Positions 1 to 11,700 of a DNA stretch of 64,000 nucleotides are shown here, piece after piece; the stretch's first letter is position 1, and every line of letters begins with the position of its first letter. The DNA is taken from the NCBI GenBank assembly GCA_027924645.1, contig BSBN01001252.1:919501-983500 (forward strand), written 5' to 3'. The notes beneath the pieces are model-generated. The model did no database searches and was not told where the DNA came from. It worked only from the letters and a program-made list of their open reading frames with translations. This stretch comes from Cunninghamia lanceolata (taxonomy: Eukaryota > Streptophyta > Pinopsida > Cupressales > Cupressaceae). The translations under genes and the position numbers were made by a program.

Positions 1-890
1 AGGCTCTCCTTGGTGAGGTTGTCCTCATGCTAGAGGACCAACCATGGACTTAGTTGTTGGATGATGGTGGAATTCTTTTATATTGTAGGTTTTTCTTCAC
101 TAATGGTCATCTTGCCTCTAAGTGTCCTCATACTCATCCTAGGTTGGTGGCTCAGCTTCGTGGTGGCAAAACACTCTCTAAAAACATTTAACTATGGAGT
201 TTCTAGACATCACTCCCTTGAGTGCTATTCCTACAGATATTGATGTGGCCCCGGTGGCTCTTGTGGTGGCTCCTCTCGGGACTAGCATGGATTTGATCTT
301 ATCCTTGGATATTGCTAGGGATCCTTCTTTTGTGTCAACTCAATCTTCTTCTTGATTCCCTTCTCCCCTTCTGTGAACTATGGTGGGGACCCGAATATTC
401 CCTAGCCCTCTCCTTCAGTGCATCCTTAGGTCTCTTTAGCTTGCCATTCTTCCCCTTTGAGGGGGTATCTCATGTGTTGGCATCTATAGAGGAATCTCTT
501 TCTCTTTGACTTGATGACTTTGATGATGACATGTCTTGGGCATTCATGCATAGAAGGAAGAAAGCCCTTTAAAAATCAATTTCAAAATTTTGACTCCAGG
601 CATTGGGTGTGTGGTTCTATAGATTGAGGTCAGGAGTTGTGTAGCTCACTAGCCTTTGGGTGTAGCCTACATAGGTAGTTTGCCTGCAACCTATTCATGT
701 TATGACTATTTTAGTGGTCAATGTTATATCTTTGTTATGTCTTCGACCTTAATAGTCTTGGTTGTTGTTTTGGGTCCATTTCTAATGGATCCCATTCTTC
801 TTGCCTCTTGGTTGTTTCAATGTAAAAGGGTTTGGGCCCTTTTAAAACCATTTTTTATGAATATAAAAAATAATTAATAATGTAAATGTG
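1..890 (+). mobile_element. LINE-like 3' remnant
   Basis: No long frame survives. Short stretches read as acidic, Ser/Pro-rich protein with many stops (for example around 505-565, with Asp-rich residues before a basic stretch). The right end (about 740-890) resembles the 3' end of a plant LINE: a TTGGTTGTTTCAATG-like stretch, then GGGTTTGGGCCCTTTTAAAACC, then an A/T-rich tail with TATAAAAAATAA. A similar tail occurs at 37740-37890. I infer a degraded LINE 3' end on the plus strand; the left part lies outside the window. No product can be assigned. Confidence 0.35.
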
Positions 891-1018
891 TATGAAATCA
901 ACTCATGATTGCTAGTGGAATAGGTGAGAGTAAACATCTAATTTGAATTTGAACTTTTGAATTATGAAGGTCAACTCCATGTGGCATAGGATTGATCTTA
1001 CACATTGCGGGATTCACC

Positions 1019-2684
1019 TGTTGCAAGTATGTGCCTAATCAGTGTTGTCATTGATGTCAACATATCCTTGTTGTCATTGGTGTCAACTGTATCTTATTCT
1101 ATTACTTGTTTAGAAGACTTCTATGTTGAGGATATTGAGAAAATTAGCCTCTCCAAAAGAAACAAGTGAGTTACAGAGAAGTGCAATATAGACAGTGAGT
1201 TGTATGCTGAAGAACAGTCTGGTAAACTACTCCACATTTATTGCTGCTTGAAGATTGTGGTCTGTGGATTATAAGTAAGTTAGAGGTACGTCTGAGGATG
1301 CTACATTCGAGGTTTGAGCCCTCCGCATGAAGATCTGAGTGAGTTGTGTTCACCAGAGTGAAACCTGCCTTTTTCTATAAGTTCAGTTGGGACAGGGAGA
1401 AAGTATTATGTTACGCATTCCTCCGCAATAAAGTATTTTGCTCTATAGTTCTAGAGGAAAGTTTGGGATGATCATAAGTGCCTACAATTATAGTGGTTCA
1501 TGTTTTCGTGGTCCGAAAGCTATCTTTCTTTTATGACAGTTAAAGATAGTGAAGTTCATGTGTTCTGGTGAGAAGATTCCTATGGATAAAGTGGCTAAGG
1601 TTCATGCAGTTTCTCCTGATGATTATAACGTACTTGTGGATGTCTCCTAATCATGTTCCTATCTTGATATTGGTCCGTGTTAAGGATTTGTGATTGTGTT
1701 TGAAGATTGTTCCCAAATAGTGTAACATGTAACTAGTTTTGGCCGACCTGGTTAATCCCAGTGATTACTGAGATCTCTGGAAGATTGTGGAAGCCTGTTG
1801 TAGCGTGGAAGATCATGTTTGAGTCCCAGCTAAGGCATAGTGTGATCCGCATTTCATTTCCTTTGCATAATGTTGTAATATGTCAGGACCTATTTTGTAA
1901 ATGTTTGTAATGCCGACCTTAGAGATTGTTCCAATGGTTGATGATTGTGATGCCAACTTTGATGATCATCCCAAGGTTGTTGTAGTGTATAAATACTTAT
2001 AGTTGAGTCATGGAAAAGTGGTCCTAGAGTGAAGACGGGAAGATAATAAGAAAGGTCCGAAAGGCAGAGCAAAGAAGAGGTAGAGAAGAGTAGATACAAA
2101 ACATAATAGAGAATGCGTGTGTGTGATGTGAATATGCGAATAACAGAGTAGTGATACAAATCAGTGAGTATAAAGAGTTGGGATTTAGAATTGAGTTGCT
2201 AAATGACTATACCCTGGCATAATGGTAGATGCCTCAGCAGTATATAGTTTTCATGTGCAATATGATTAGAAGCAAGATTTCATCATCAAGGCAATGAGCT
2301 GACAGTGAGCCTTCAACAGGGTTTAACAACCCTTATTGTAATCTTGCTAGGTTTAGGGTTGAGGCAGTGAGCTTGCTAGACCTAGTTGTTCTTCATGGTA
2401 GTAAGCCAGTATGTTTAGGCCCATGGAGTGACCAAGCCTAAACATCATTTTTGTAAAGATTGCAATATATATGAGAGCTATTCCTCTCCGCAGTTTTTCC
2501 CTTTTGGGTTTTCCACGTAAAATCTTGGTGTTATGTGTCATGCTTTTGTGGATGTTGTTCAGTTGTATATTTTACTTCTATTGGATTATTCTTTTGAAAT
2601 GGTTAAAAGTAAAAGTGCAAGAAAAGATTTATAGAACACTGATTCACCCCCCGCCCCCCCTCTCAGTGTTCCTGACAATCAACA
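1019..2684 (+). repeat. 5' LTR of element A
   Basis: Nearly colinear with the LTR at 6349-8023. By eye the differences are mostly single transitions, plus a longer C tract near the right end (CCCCCCGCCCCCCC at about 2647-2660, against a shorter tract in the other copy) and a ~17-bp segment present only in the 3' copy. A TATAAATA box lies at 1988-1995, so transcription would start roughly 30 bp further and R/U5 would cover about the last 650 bp. Small open frames inside it are incidental. Confidence 0.93.
1988..1995 (+). promoter_or_regulatory. TATA box of element A 5' LTR
   Basis: TATAAATA lies in a context shared with the 3' LTR (7315-7322) and with the unrelated-length LTR of element C (49053-49060): CATTCCAAGGTTG upstream and ACTT.TAG.TGAGT.GTGGAAA downstream. 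Conservation across the three LTRs supports a real core promoter. Confidence 0.6.
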
Positions 2685-2686
2685 AT

Positions 2687-2699
2687 TGGTATCAGAGTA
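2687..2699 (+). other. Primer binding site, initiator tRNA-Met type
   Basis: TGGTATCAGAGTA begins two bases after the 5' LTR of element A. The plant consensus complementary to the 3' end of tRNA-iMet is TGGTATCAGAGC, so base 12 is C-to-T here. Position and sequence fix both the LTR end and the element orientation. Confidence 0.85.
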
Positions 2700-2746
2700 A
2701 GGTTCCTTTGAAAAAGTTTAACAGCTTAAGAAAGATCTGGGATAGT

Positions 2747-3862
2747 ATGATCATGGCAACAATAAGGTATGGAAATTATGAGAGATACAACCAACTAGAA
2801 GCAACTCTTATGTATCTTGAAAATTCTAAAGCAGAGGTCAGGGATTTGAAAGATAACTTGCAACAAGCCGATGAATGCATCTTAAAGTTGAAAGACCAAG
2901 TCAAGAAATTCAAGGACAAATACAAAGAAGTCAGTGACCAATTGTTATCAGCAAATAAAGCCCTAAACTTTGGAAGTAGAAGTCACACAAAGAACAAGAG
3001 CAGAAGATGATCTAAATTTGATTATGAAGAACAGATTAGAAGATTGTGCAAAACTTGAAAAAGACATTATAAGTTTAAAAATAGATCTGGAAAAGGCCAG
3101 AAGTTTTAAAGAAAAATTCAAGATAAGTACTGCAAAGCTTGATGAAATGATTGCTAGCCAGAGGAATGCTAATGACAAACATGGTTTAGGATTTGAGAAA
3201 GGAGAAAGTTCAAACTCTGGTCAAATAAGCATCAAGTCAAGGAAAAACAAAGGATACTAGTTCATAAATCAAAGAAGAAGACCTAGAAGACCTCCATCCA
3301 GACAACCAAATGCTCAAAGGTACCCATCTTTTCATGGTTATTGTAATTCATGTAATAAGTTTAGTCATAAGGCTACTCAATGTAGGAGCAGAATAAATCA
3401 AAAGGTTCCATCATTCTCTAGTTAGTGTTTCAATTGTCATAAAGCAAGTGAATGTAGAAATCCGATCAAGAAAAGTTTCAACAATGTGAGAAATGAACAA
3501 TCCTTCAAAGGAAGATGTTTTACTTGCAATAAAATTGGTCATAAAGCTGTTGTATGTAGAAGTAAAGTGAGTCAAGTTCCTATTAGGTGCAATGCATGCT
3601 ATAAAATGGGACACAGGGCAAATGAGTGTAGAAGTCAAGTGAGAAACGACTATGGCAAGAATAGGACAATTGAATTCTTCAGTGGCTACTGTTATATATG
3701 CAACAAATTTGGGCATAAAGCTAACCTATGTAGGTCAAGGACGAATGAAAGGAACAATGGTTAGAAAAATACTATGTGCTTTAATTGCAACAAGCCTGGA
3801 CATATCGCAAGATTTTGCAGAAGTAAGAACATGAAGAAGGATAATCAAGAAAAATTGAAGTA
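2747..3862 (+). pseudogene. gag remnant with coiled coil and six zinc knuckles (element A)
   Basis: Gag would be the nucleocapsid/capsid protein of the retrotransposon particle. The frame opens at ATG 2747 or 2753 and moves almost at once into a heptad-rich coiled coil (to about 3150), crossing a frameshift near 2970-3010. A linker with FEKGESSNSG follows, then an array of CCHC knuckles (C-x2-C-x4-H-x4-C) starting at 3342, 3426, 3516, 3588, 3690 and 3777. The second has lost the residues between its second Cys and the His; the other five keep all four ligands. The usual N-terminal copia gag domain is absent, so a deletion probably joined the start to the coiled coil. Stops and at least two frameshifts make it non-functional. 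One or two knuckles is the norm, so six is odd. Confidence 0.8.
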
Positions 3863-4254
3863 ATCAGTGGAAAAGGTTGAACCGAAAGAAGTCAAGAAGG
3901 AGATGAACAAGGTCTAGGTCAAGAAAGAAGCAAATGAAGTTAGAGATGAGTCTGCACCAGATTCTGGAGTAGATACTTCCTTCGAGAAGTAAACTAGGAA
4001 CTCTGGTCCAGGGGGAGCTGTATTGAAAATTCTAAATCCCCTAGCCAGATAGTCAGTGCTGAGACTCGGCACAAAGATATGATGTGAAGATTTATATGGC
4101 AGATTGCTTGAAAGGAACTGTGTAGATCAAGGCATAAAAGGATTATGTTCCAAAAGCCCAAAATGACTGAGTATGAGTAGTATACAAAGTAAGTGACAAA
4201 GATTGGATCAGTATGCCTCCGCAGTTGAAGATAATTATATGTGGTTTAGGTATG

Positions 4255-5690
4255 TTGTTCATAAATATTTGGTGAACATATTTTCCAGTGTTCAAGTTCC
4301 AACTATCTCTGGAAGACACATGGTGAATTGTCTAAGACCGGATGAATAGAGTTAAGCCCAAAATAGTGTAAAGCATCTGAGTATTTTTTCTTTCACTATT
4401 AAGTATTTTGATGTACAGTTCTAAAGGTATGTTAAGTGGTCAATGATGATTGTTAGATATGAATTCTAGAGTCTCATATGGTCCACATTAGGAGTTAGAC
4501 ATGATAGATGAATTGGTCAAGTATGTTCTTAAGGGACAAGCTGATAGGTCATGAATTTTGGCTAAGTATCTAACCAGTAAAATCAAGTGACAAGGCTCTG
4601 GTATTCTGGTCCGCTTGGGTCCACCGTTGAACATAATGTTTTGCAATTTTGGCATATGTTTATTAATTAGTGATTACATCTACATCCATAAATTTGTCTG
4701 ATCTTTATAATTGGCTTGAGAATAATGAGTAACAGAAGTTCAGGATTGTTTTCAGTACAAAGTAGTTTACTTTGGAAATGGTTTGAAAATCTGCAGATGA
4801 ACTCAGAGTTGAATGATTATGAACTAGATGATCTTTCAAGGCAATGATTGGGAATCAACTGAGGATCTAATGCTTAAGGTCTGATAGTGGAGGTGAGTTC
4901 ACATCAAATGAATTCAATAATTTCTGTAAAGAACAAGGGATAAAGAGATAACTGTCTGCTAGGACTCCTCAGTAAAATGAAGTTGTTGAAAGGAAGTATA
5001 AGAGGCTGCTAGATCAATTGTGAAGGAAGCTGACCTACCGAATGTATACTGGAGAAAAGATATACATACTACTATCTATATTCAAAATAGAGTTCAAGTC
5101 AAAAGCGCTACAATAAGAGTCCGGGAAAGATCATTGAGAGTGCTAATGTGAAGGTTGATGAAGTTAGAGAAAGAATATCAGATATGAGTAGCTATGAATC
5201 AAATGGACATGTTGAACAAGAAGATAGTCAAGTTGAAGAATAAGAAGTTCCAAAAAGAATTCCTGAGATGCCTAGAGATTGTGCAGAAGTACCACACTGA
5301 AGACCAATTCTTTGGTAAAAAGAGCTAAGGTGCGTTGGCAAAGAAAAAGAATTGTACAGGTAAATCTCTATTGAATCTATGGATCTGGGGTATGCAAGGC
5401 AATGGAAAAAGGAACTAATGCAGAATATGAAGAATCGAACTTGGGAACATGTCTCAAGATCAGAGATTAAATTGAATAAGAATAGAGAAGTGGCAAGGAA
5501 TAAGGCAAGGCTGTGTGTAAAAGGTACTCGCAAGTGGAAAATACTGCTCCGATGGCACAAATGGATGCTATTAAGTTTCTTCTAGCCTTTGTAGCACATA
5601 AGGACTTCAAATCAGATGTGATGAGTACCTTCTTGAATGCCAAGTTGAAGAAGACATTGTTTCAACTAGAGTGATGATAAGGGAAGCCTG
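4255..5690 (+). pseudogene. copia pol remnant: integrase then RT fragments (element A)
   Basis: A patchwork of frames. Around 4875-4950 the integrase core segment with RSDSGGEFTS and the following CKEQGIKR is readable, so the second catalytic Asp is kept. About 4960-5110 reads as the stretch around the catalytic Glu (VVERK). From 5395 the start of reverse transcriptase appears (KELMQNMKNRTWEHVSR, then RNKARL), followed by a frameshift into LLAFVAHKDFKS near 5575-5610 and a degraded FLNA box. Everything after that, including the YVDD box and RNase H, is absent. This is copia-type order and sequence, with no enzyme possible. Confidence 0.75.
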
Positions 5691-5806
5691 CAGAAGAAAA
5701 ATTGCTAATAGAGTCAAGTCTAAAGCTTTAAGATAAGATATGTTACTCTGGAAGTGATAGCATGTGAAGGTTCTAATGTGAGTTAGATACGGTCTGATGT
5801 ATACTC

Positions 5807-6348
5807 CTAAGGGGGAGTAGTCAGAGAAATAAAAGGAAAAAGGTGTAGAAGTGCAGGTAGTAATCAGAGATGGTTGTTGAAGTCACGAGGATTATGAAGT
5901 TACCTCTCAGGGGAAGTAGGTAGATGATGCTGATATGAGTTTTTGATAAAGAGCAGTAAGTACTGCAGTGTTGCTGACAGAGGAAACAGTGCAGTAGCAA
6001 TAAGATCCTAAGGTGAGAATTGTCAAACCAAGAAGGAGAGAACCTCACATGAAGAACCAAAGTTGCAATCAGGGAAAGCATCAAGTAAGGGGGAGCAGTC
6101 AGTTGAAGAAAGTTCAGAAGACAGATTGGATCAGAGTAGAAGACTGCAAGTATGTGCCCTTTGCCATTGATGTCAAAGGGGGAGAGAAGTCATGTGAAAA
6201 ACTTAAGAGTGTAGATGTGTAAGAGAAAGGGGGAGAATTTTAGAGAAATAAAGAGTACAGATGTGTAAAGAGAAAGGGGAGAATCTTGTCTTGATGGCTA
6301 TTGCAATTTTTCACATTATATGTTGCCATCAATGACCAAGGGGGAGAT
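5807..6348 (+). promoter_or_regulatory. Cluster of polypurine tracts ahead of the 3' LTR (element A)
   Basis: The true PPT, AAGGGGGAGAT (6338-6348), touches the 3' LTR and would prime plus-strand DNA synthesis. Related tracts recur upstream: TAAGGGGGAGTAG (about 5808-5820), CAGGGGAAGTAGG (about 5909), TAAGGGGGAGCAG (about 6086), AAAGGGGGAGAG (about 6176), AAAGGGGGAGAA (about 6227) and AAAGGGGAGAA (about 6273). Multiple PPT-like motifs before the 3' LTR have been reported for Sireviruses. No gene is visible in this stretch. Confidence 0.7.
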
Positions 6349-8023
6349 TGTTGCAAGTATGTGCCTAATCGGTGTTCTCAATGATGTCAACATATCCTTG
6401 TTGTCATTGGTGTCAATTGTATCTTATTCTATTACTTGTTTAGAAGACTTGTATGTTGAGGATATTGAGAAAATTAGCCTCTCCAGAAGAAACAAGTGAG
6501 TTACAGAGAAGTGTAGTACAGACAGTGAGTTGTATGCTGAAGAATAGTCTGGTAAAATGCTCTGTATTTATTGCTACTTGAAGATTGTAGTCTGTGGATT
6601 GGAAGTAAGTTAGAGGTATGTCTGAGGATGCTACATTTTGAGTTTGAGCCCTCCGCATGAAGATTTGAGTGAGTTGTGTTCACCAGAGTGAAACCTGCCT
6701 TTTTTTGTAAGTTCAGTTGGGACAGGGAGAAAGTATTATGCTCTGCATTCCTCTGCAATAAAGTATTTTTCTCTGTGGTTCTAGAGGGAAGTCTAGGATG
6801 ATGATAAGTTCCTACAATTACAGTGGTTCATGTTTTGGTCGTTCGAAAGCTATCTTTCTTTTATGATAGTTGAAGATAGTGAAGTTCATGTGTTCTGGTG
6901 AGAAGATTCTTATGGATAAAGTGGCTAAGGTTTGTGTAGTTGTTCTTGATGATTATAATGTGCTTGTGGATGTCTCCTAATCATGTTCCTATCTTGATAT
7001 TGGTCAGTGTTAAGGATTTGTGATCGTGTTCGAAGATTGTTCCTAGATAGTGTAACATGTAACTAGTTTTGGCCAACCTGGTTAATTCTAGTGATTGCAG
7101 AGATCTCTGGAAGATTATGGAAGCGTGTTGTAGCATGGAAGATCATGTTTGAGTCCCAGCTAAGGCATGACATGATCCATATTTCATTTCCTTTGCATAA
7201 TGTTGTAATAGGTTAGGACCTATTTTGTAAATGTTTGTAATGCCGACCTTGGAGATTGTTCTAATGGTTGATGATTGTGATGCCGACCTTGATGATCATT
7301 CCAAGGTTGTAGTGTATAAATACTTGTAGTTGAGTTGTGGAAAAGTGGTCCTTGAGTGAAGACAAGAACATAATAAGACATCTCCGAAAGGAAGAGCAGA
7401 GAAGAGGTAGAGAAGAGTAGATGCAGAACATAATAGAGAACGCATGGGTGTGATGCGAATATGCGAATAACAGAGCAGTGACACAAATCAGTGAGTATGA
7501 AGAGTTGGGATTATGAATTTAGTTGCTAAATGACTGCACCCAGGCATAATGGTAGATGCCTAAGCAGTATTGATTTTTCATGTGCAATATGATTAGAAGA
7601 AAGCTTTCATCATCAAGGCAGTGAGCCGACAGTGAGCCTTCAATAGGGTTTAACAGCCCTCAGGGTTTAACAACCCTTATTGTAATCTTGCTAGGTTTAA
7701 GGTTGAGGCAGTGAGCTTGCTAGACCTAGTTGTTCTTCTTGGTAGTAAGCCAATATATTTAGGCCCGTGGAGTGACCAAGCCTGAACATCATTTTTGTAA
7801 AGATTGCAATATACATATGAGACCTAATCCTCTCCGTGGTTTTTCCCTTTTTGTGTTTTCCACGTAAAATCTTGGTGTTATGTGTCATGCTTTTGTGGAT
7901 GCTATTCAATTGTATATTTTTCTTCTATTGGATTATTCTTTTGAAATGGTTAAAAGTAAAAGTGCAAGAAAAGATTTATAGAACATTGATTCACCCCCCT
8001 CTCAGTGTCCCTGACAATCAACA
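6349..8023 (+). repeat. 3' LTR of element A
   Basis: Matches 1019-2684 along its whole length and ends with the same GACAATCAACA, followed directly by the TSD TCACC at 8024-8028. It has a TATAAATA box at 7315-7322. Near 7650-7670 it carries an extra ~17-bp partial duplication (two GGGTTTAACA.CCCT units where the 5' LTR has one). Confidence 0.93.
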
Positions 8024-8028
8024 TCACC

Positions 8029-8740
8029 AAGGACAATGAACTGTGAGTATCAAAGTGGGGAATGAATGTTTGATATGGGAGCAATAATAGAAGTAATAAG
8101 AGAGATGTAATGGAATAAGTATAATGAAAATAGGTTATAGTTGAATATATAGAAATATAAGTAGGTAGAAATGAGTGAATCAAGAAATAAACCCAACTTT
8201 ATATAAGAATGTGTCATTTGCTAGCATATAATCATATTAAGTCATTTGATCAAAATACACCCAAAACTAAATAAAAATTAAGATGAATATGCAAATTTCA
8301 CTATTACAATCTCTTACACAATATAAGGCACTAGTGTGACTGCTTAGTCAAATACTAATTAACATATAAAATATTAATGTGCAAACAACTTAAAATATAT
8401 AAAAATAATTCTTTTAATTAATTAAACAAACACCAAAGCTTTTAAATTTAATAACTATTTTTAAATTAAAATTTAATAGTTCTTTTAAATAATGTACTAT
8501 TAAAATTATATTTCAATGAAAAAACAATAAAATTATTCAAATCTTCAAAATCAAACAATCAATTTCAATCATCTTTACATTTTCAATTATCATTATATAA
8601 TAAGTAAAATAGAATTATATATTGATGCATGCATGCATATAAAACCTTACATTCCATAGAAATATTAATCATGTACATTACAAAATTTATGTGGCTTTCT
8701 TATCATAATAGAATTCTTGAAATCATTGATCAGGAGAGGA
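8029..8740. other. AT-rich spacer, no gene seen
   Basis: Between element A and the LINE. Very AT-rich with A-runs, ATGCATGCATGC at about 8625 and no sustained reading frame, repeat unit or RNA-gene signature that I can recognise. Confidence 0.6.
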
Positions 8741-8880
8741 AAGCGGTTGAATGAACTCTACTAGGGTTTCCTATGTCTACGTTTTCCCTTTGTCTTCCTT
8801 GCGTCATACCATGCCATTGGTGCATGATTTTTCACTTAATCTGTGAGTACGACCACATTTACTATGATTTTAAGGGTTAT

Positions 8881-9789
8881 AATGCCTCCAATCAGCTCTA
8901 ACCTAGTAGTTCTTGCTGGTGTTGGCGGTTCGACAGCTTTGCTCAATGGCTCCCCCGAACAAGCGTCCCCAAAAATTTGTTTTGAAAATCTTCCATGAGG
9001 TAAGTCTTTTGATTCTCTTGCAAATGTGGTTTTACCCACACAGGATTTTGATTCTGCATGTCATTGGCTAGAACAACATACTCTTGTTGGTTATTTTATT
9101 GGGAAGACTCCCCCTGAAAGTGTGCTTAAAGATTGGGTTCAAAAGGCCTGGGTCCCCCATGGGGTCCACCTTGATATGGTCCAAAATTTGACAAAGGGAT
9201 TTTTTCTTTTTCTCTTTGTGGAGGTTAGTCATGTTCAGGCAATCTTGAATCATGGTCCTTGGTATGTACGGTCCTCTTTGCTAGTTTTCCAGCCCTGGAC
9301 CTGGGACTTTTCTATCTCAGATGACACCAAGTTGCAGGTTCCAGTCTGGGTTGAGTTACCCGGTCTGCCCTTGCCTTGCATTTTTTGCAAGCGATTGTAT
9401 CCTCCCTAGGGAGAGTTATTTGTGTCGAACCCAATAGGTTCTTTCAAGCTCGCCCTCAAAAGCAAGTTTGTGTTGAAGTGGACCTTTCACAGGATTTGAA
9501 AGAGTCCATTGATATTCAAATTGGCTCTCTGCGTCATACCCAGAAGGTTACCTATTTCAATTTACCGAAAACCTGCTATCGGTGTCAGTCCGCTGAACAT
9601 AAGATCAAGGATTGTCCTCTTGCAATCCCCTATACTCAGTCTCCATCACGGGAAGTTGACAAACCCCATCTAGTGGAAGGTGTTGATACTAAACATGACG
9701 AAAAATGGTCAACGGTTACCAACCGGAAAAATAAGTCCAATGGCTCCGGGGTGGTTTCCAAAACCCTTGCACCGACAAAAGATGTTTGA
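8881..9789 (+). pseudogene. LINE ORF1: DUF4283-like domain and CCHC knuckle
   Basis: ORF1 proteins of plant L1 elements bind the LINE RNA. From ATG 8881 one frame runs through a TGA at about 8995 (probably an old CGA) into a DUF4283-like domain (about residues 50-165), with GYFIGKTPP, the aromatic pair GPWYVR and FQPWTWDF. A frameshift near 9375 moves the reading into the frame at 9376, which continues with IVSSLGRVICV. The classic zinc knuckle CYRCQSAEHKIKDC then follows at about 9574-9615, and a basic Asn/Ser-rich tail ends at 9787. About 300 codons in all, a normal size for this family. Undoing the shift is required for the domain order to make sense, so I call it a pseudogene. Confidence 0.8.
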
Positions 9790-10093
9790 AACCCTTCTGC
9801 GAAGGGGACAGAAACCCACAAGGTTTCTCCTAGTATTTCAACTCAAATAAGGCCTTCGACTACGCCCCAACCTGTTTCAATTATGACAACTCAGCCTACT
9901 AAGCCTCCTCCTATGTTGGGATTTATCAGGCACTCTCGCAACCCTTCTTGACCCCTTAAAGAAGGAGAATATGTTCATGATCGAAACGAAGACACGTGTC
10001 TCCTCCCTTTCAGATTGGGACACTCTCACCAGAATTTTTGTAGAATCGCTACTCCTCTCTTGAAGAGCCAGACTCCGATGACATGGTGGAGTT

Positions 10094-10857
10094 TCTCCAA
10101 TGAAATTTCATTCTTGGAATGTTTGAGGTCTCACTGACCTCTCTAGGTAGTATTCTGATAGGGATACTCTTCAAAAGTATGCTGGTATTAATGTTTTGTG
10201 TCTTTAGGAAGTGAAAATAGCTAGTTTTTTGCTCTCTTCAGCTTGCCGTTCTATTTGGCCAACCAGTTAGATGTTCTATACAGATCATGAGGCCAGACGT
10301 GGCGGAGCAGTCATCCTTCTATCCCCACAGTGGTGAGCTTCAATGGTTGCTCATGGGTTTGACCCCATGCACCGGCTTATCTAGATTCTTTTGAACATTG
10401 GTAATCATTCCTTTGGGATTATTAATGTTTACACCTCAAATGATGCTGTTGAAAGATCTCATCTCTAGCGTTGGATTACTGAATCATTACCAGTTGTCAC
10501 CTGGGTGCTTTGTCAGGATTTCAATATGGTTGAAATGACATATGATAAAGATGGTCATCTTCCATTTCGTTGGGCAACTGGTGAAAGAGAGGCGTGGTTT
10601 TACATGCGACATAAATTGGGTCTCTTTGATCCCAACGTTGGTTGCCACCATTCTCATTCTCTCTGGCATACTTGGTGCAATTTTCAAGCTGGGTCTGACA
10701 GGATATTTAATGCCTTGGTCGGGCTATGATATCGACGCAATCTTTTTTCTCTTTTTCCAACTCTTCACCACTCCCGGTAACGCTGTTAGTGGATGTGACA
10801 TTGTCAGACCACTTTCCTATTTTGTTTTGCATTGAATGGCACGTCAAACAACCCCAT
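10094..10857 (+). pseudogene. LINE ORF2 endonuclease domain (EEP family)
   Basis: The L1 endonuclease nicks target DNA to prime reverse transcription. The sequence reads from ATG 10094 with FHSWNV then a TGA, a TAG just before EVK (the position of the conserved Gln/Glu box), RRGGAVILL, GIINVYTSND, and a DFN box at about 10518-10526 where the preceding residue is Gln rather than the usual Gly. A frameshift follows near 10700-10780, then the terminal SDH box (10803-10811) in TLSDHFPILF. The boxes appear in family order with normal spacing. At least six stops and one frameshift rule out function. Confidence 0.78.
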
Positions 10858-10989
10858 GCCAGTCAGACCTAATGTTTTTTGAATACCTCTCTGATGAGTC
10901 ACCACCCCACACTGGCCCACATCTGCACCATCTGGAATCTTGAATATCGTCCACCCCACTCAACGGGTTGGATCCAATGGTGGAATGAT

Positions 10990-11700
10990 GCTATTAATAG
11001 ACTGTGATATTTCTTTGCATCTATGGGCCCCAGTTGGCCATTTTTCATAGATGGTCTTATGCAGCCACAACGGCTAACCTCTGTGCTGCCACAGAGGCTT
11101 TTGCGGACAACCCTTTTCCCCCATCTCTGCAAGTTAGGGTTGCCAAAATTCGGCATCAAAAGAAAGTTGTTGACAACTATGCAGCCAGAGGAGCACAACT
11201 CAAAGCCAAGTTACACTGGCTCAAGATTGGGATCATGCCTTGAAAGAATTTTTTATGGCTCTTTGAGCTAGACATTCCTCACCTGACATCAAGTGCATCA
11301 AAGAAGGTACCACTGTGCTTTCAGAATTACCTGATATTCTTCAAGCATTTGTTAAGCACTATGAGCAAGTTTTTACAGCCCAAGACTATACTCCTGAGCA
11401 GTCAAATTGGCTCTAGGATTGTTTTGTTGTTGTGCCAAATAGGCTTTCCTCATCCCAGACAACCTTTTGTGGACAATTGCTCACTATTGAAGACCTCAAA
11501 GAAGCCGTCTGCACTATGGCAGATGATAAGGCTCCAAGAATTGATGGATTTCCCTGTGAATTTTACAAAGCTTTGTGGGATTGTGTTGGATAGGATCTGC
11601 ATAAAGTCTACCTTGAAGCCTTTCATTCTAAATTCCTAGGTAATCTTATCAATAAAGGTAATATAAAATTCATACCTAAGTCTGAGGATGGAGATGGTAC
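10990..11700 (+). pseudogene. LINE ORF2 linker and start of RT
   Basis: After the endonuclease, the frame passes through the helical linker with NPFPPSLQVR and LKAKLHWLK. It then reaches the opening of RT at about 11490-11680: EDLKEAVCTMADDKAP and DGFPCEFYK match the palm-entry motif of plant LINE RTs. KFIPKSED follows, after which similarity stops. The catalytic FADD box is therefore missing. Stops are TGA and TAG within one main frame. Confidence 0.7.

Larger units (their letters stand above)
1019..8023 (+). mobile_element. Ty1/copia LTR retrotransposon A (complete, internally deleted)
   Basis: Seen directly: two LTRs of 1666 and 1675 bp, both TG...CA (TGTTGCAAG... to ...GACAATCAACA), flanked by a perfect 5-bp duplication TCACC (1014-1018 and 8024-8028). 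An initiator tRNA-Met type primer site follows the 5' LTR, and a polypurine tract abuts the 3' LTR. The interior (about 3.66 kb) is too short for full gag-pol: the gag N-terminus, protease and most of RT/RNase H are missing or unreadable. Integrase precedes RT, which is the copia order. Coiled-coil gag, repeated AAGGGGGAG tracts and TGTTG termini fit the Sirevirus (SIRE/Maximus) branch; that assignment is inference. The copy must depend on other elements for mobility. Confidence 0.93.

Noticed and set aside
61..877. Hydrophobic short ORFs resembling membrane proteins
   Set aside because: They arise from T-rich LINE-tail sequence, with no conserved start context or family motif.
2471..2746. 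N-terminal hydrophobic extension of the gag frame in the 5' LTR of A
   Set aside because: It lies in LTR and primer-site sequence; the same extension recurs in the 3' LTR without gag.
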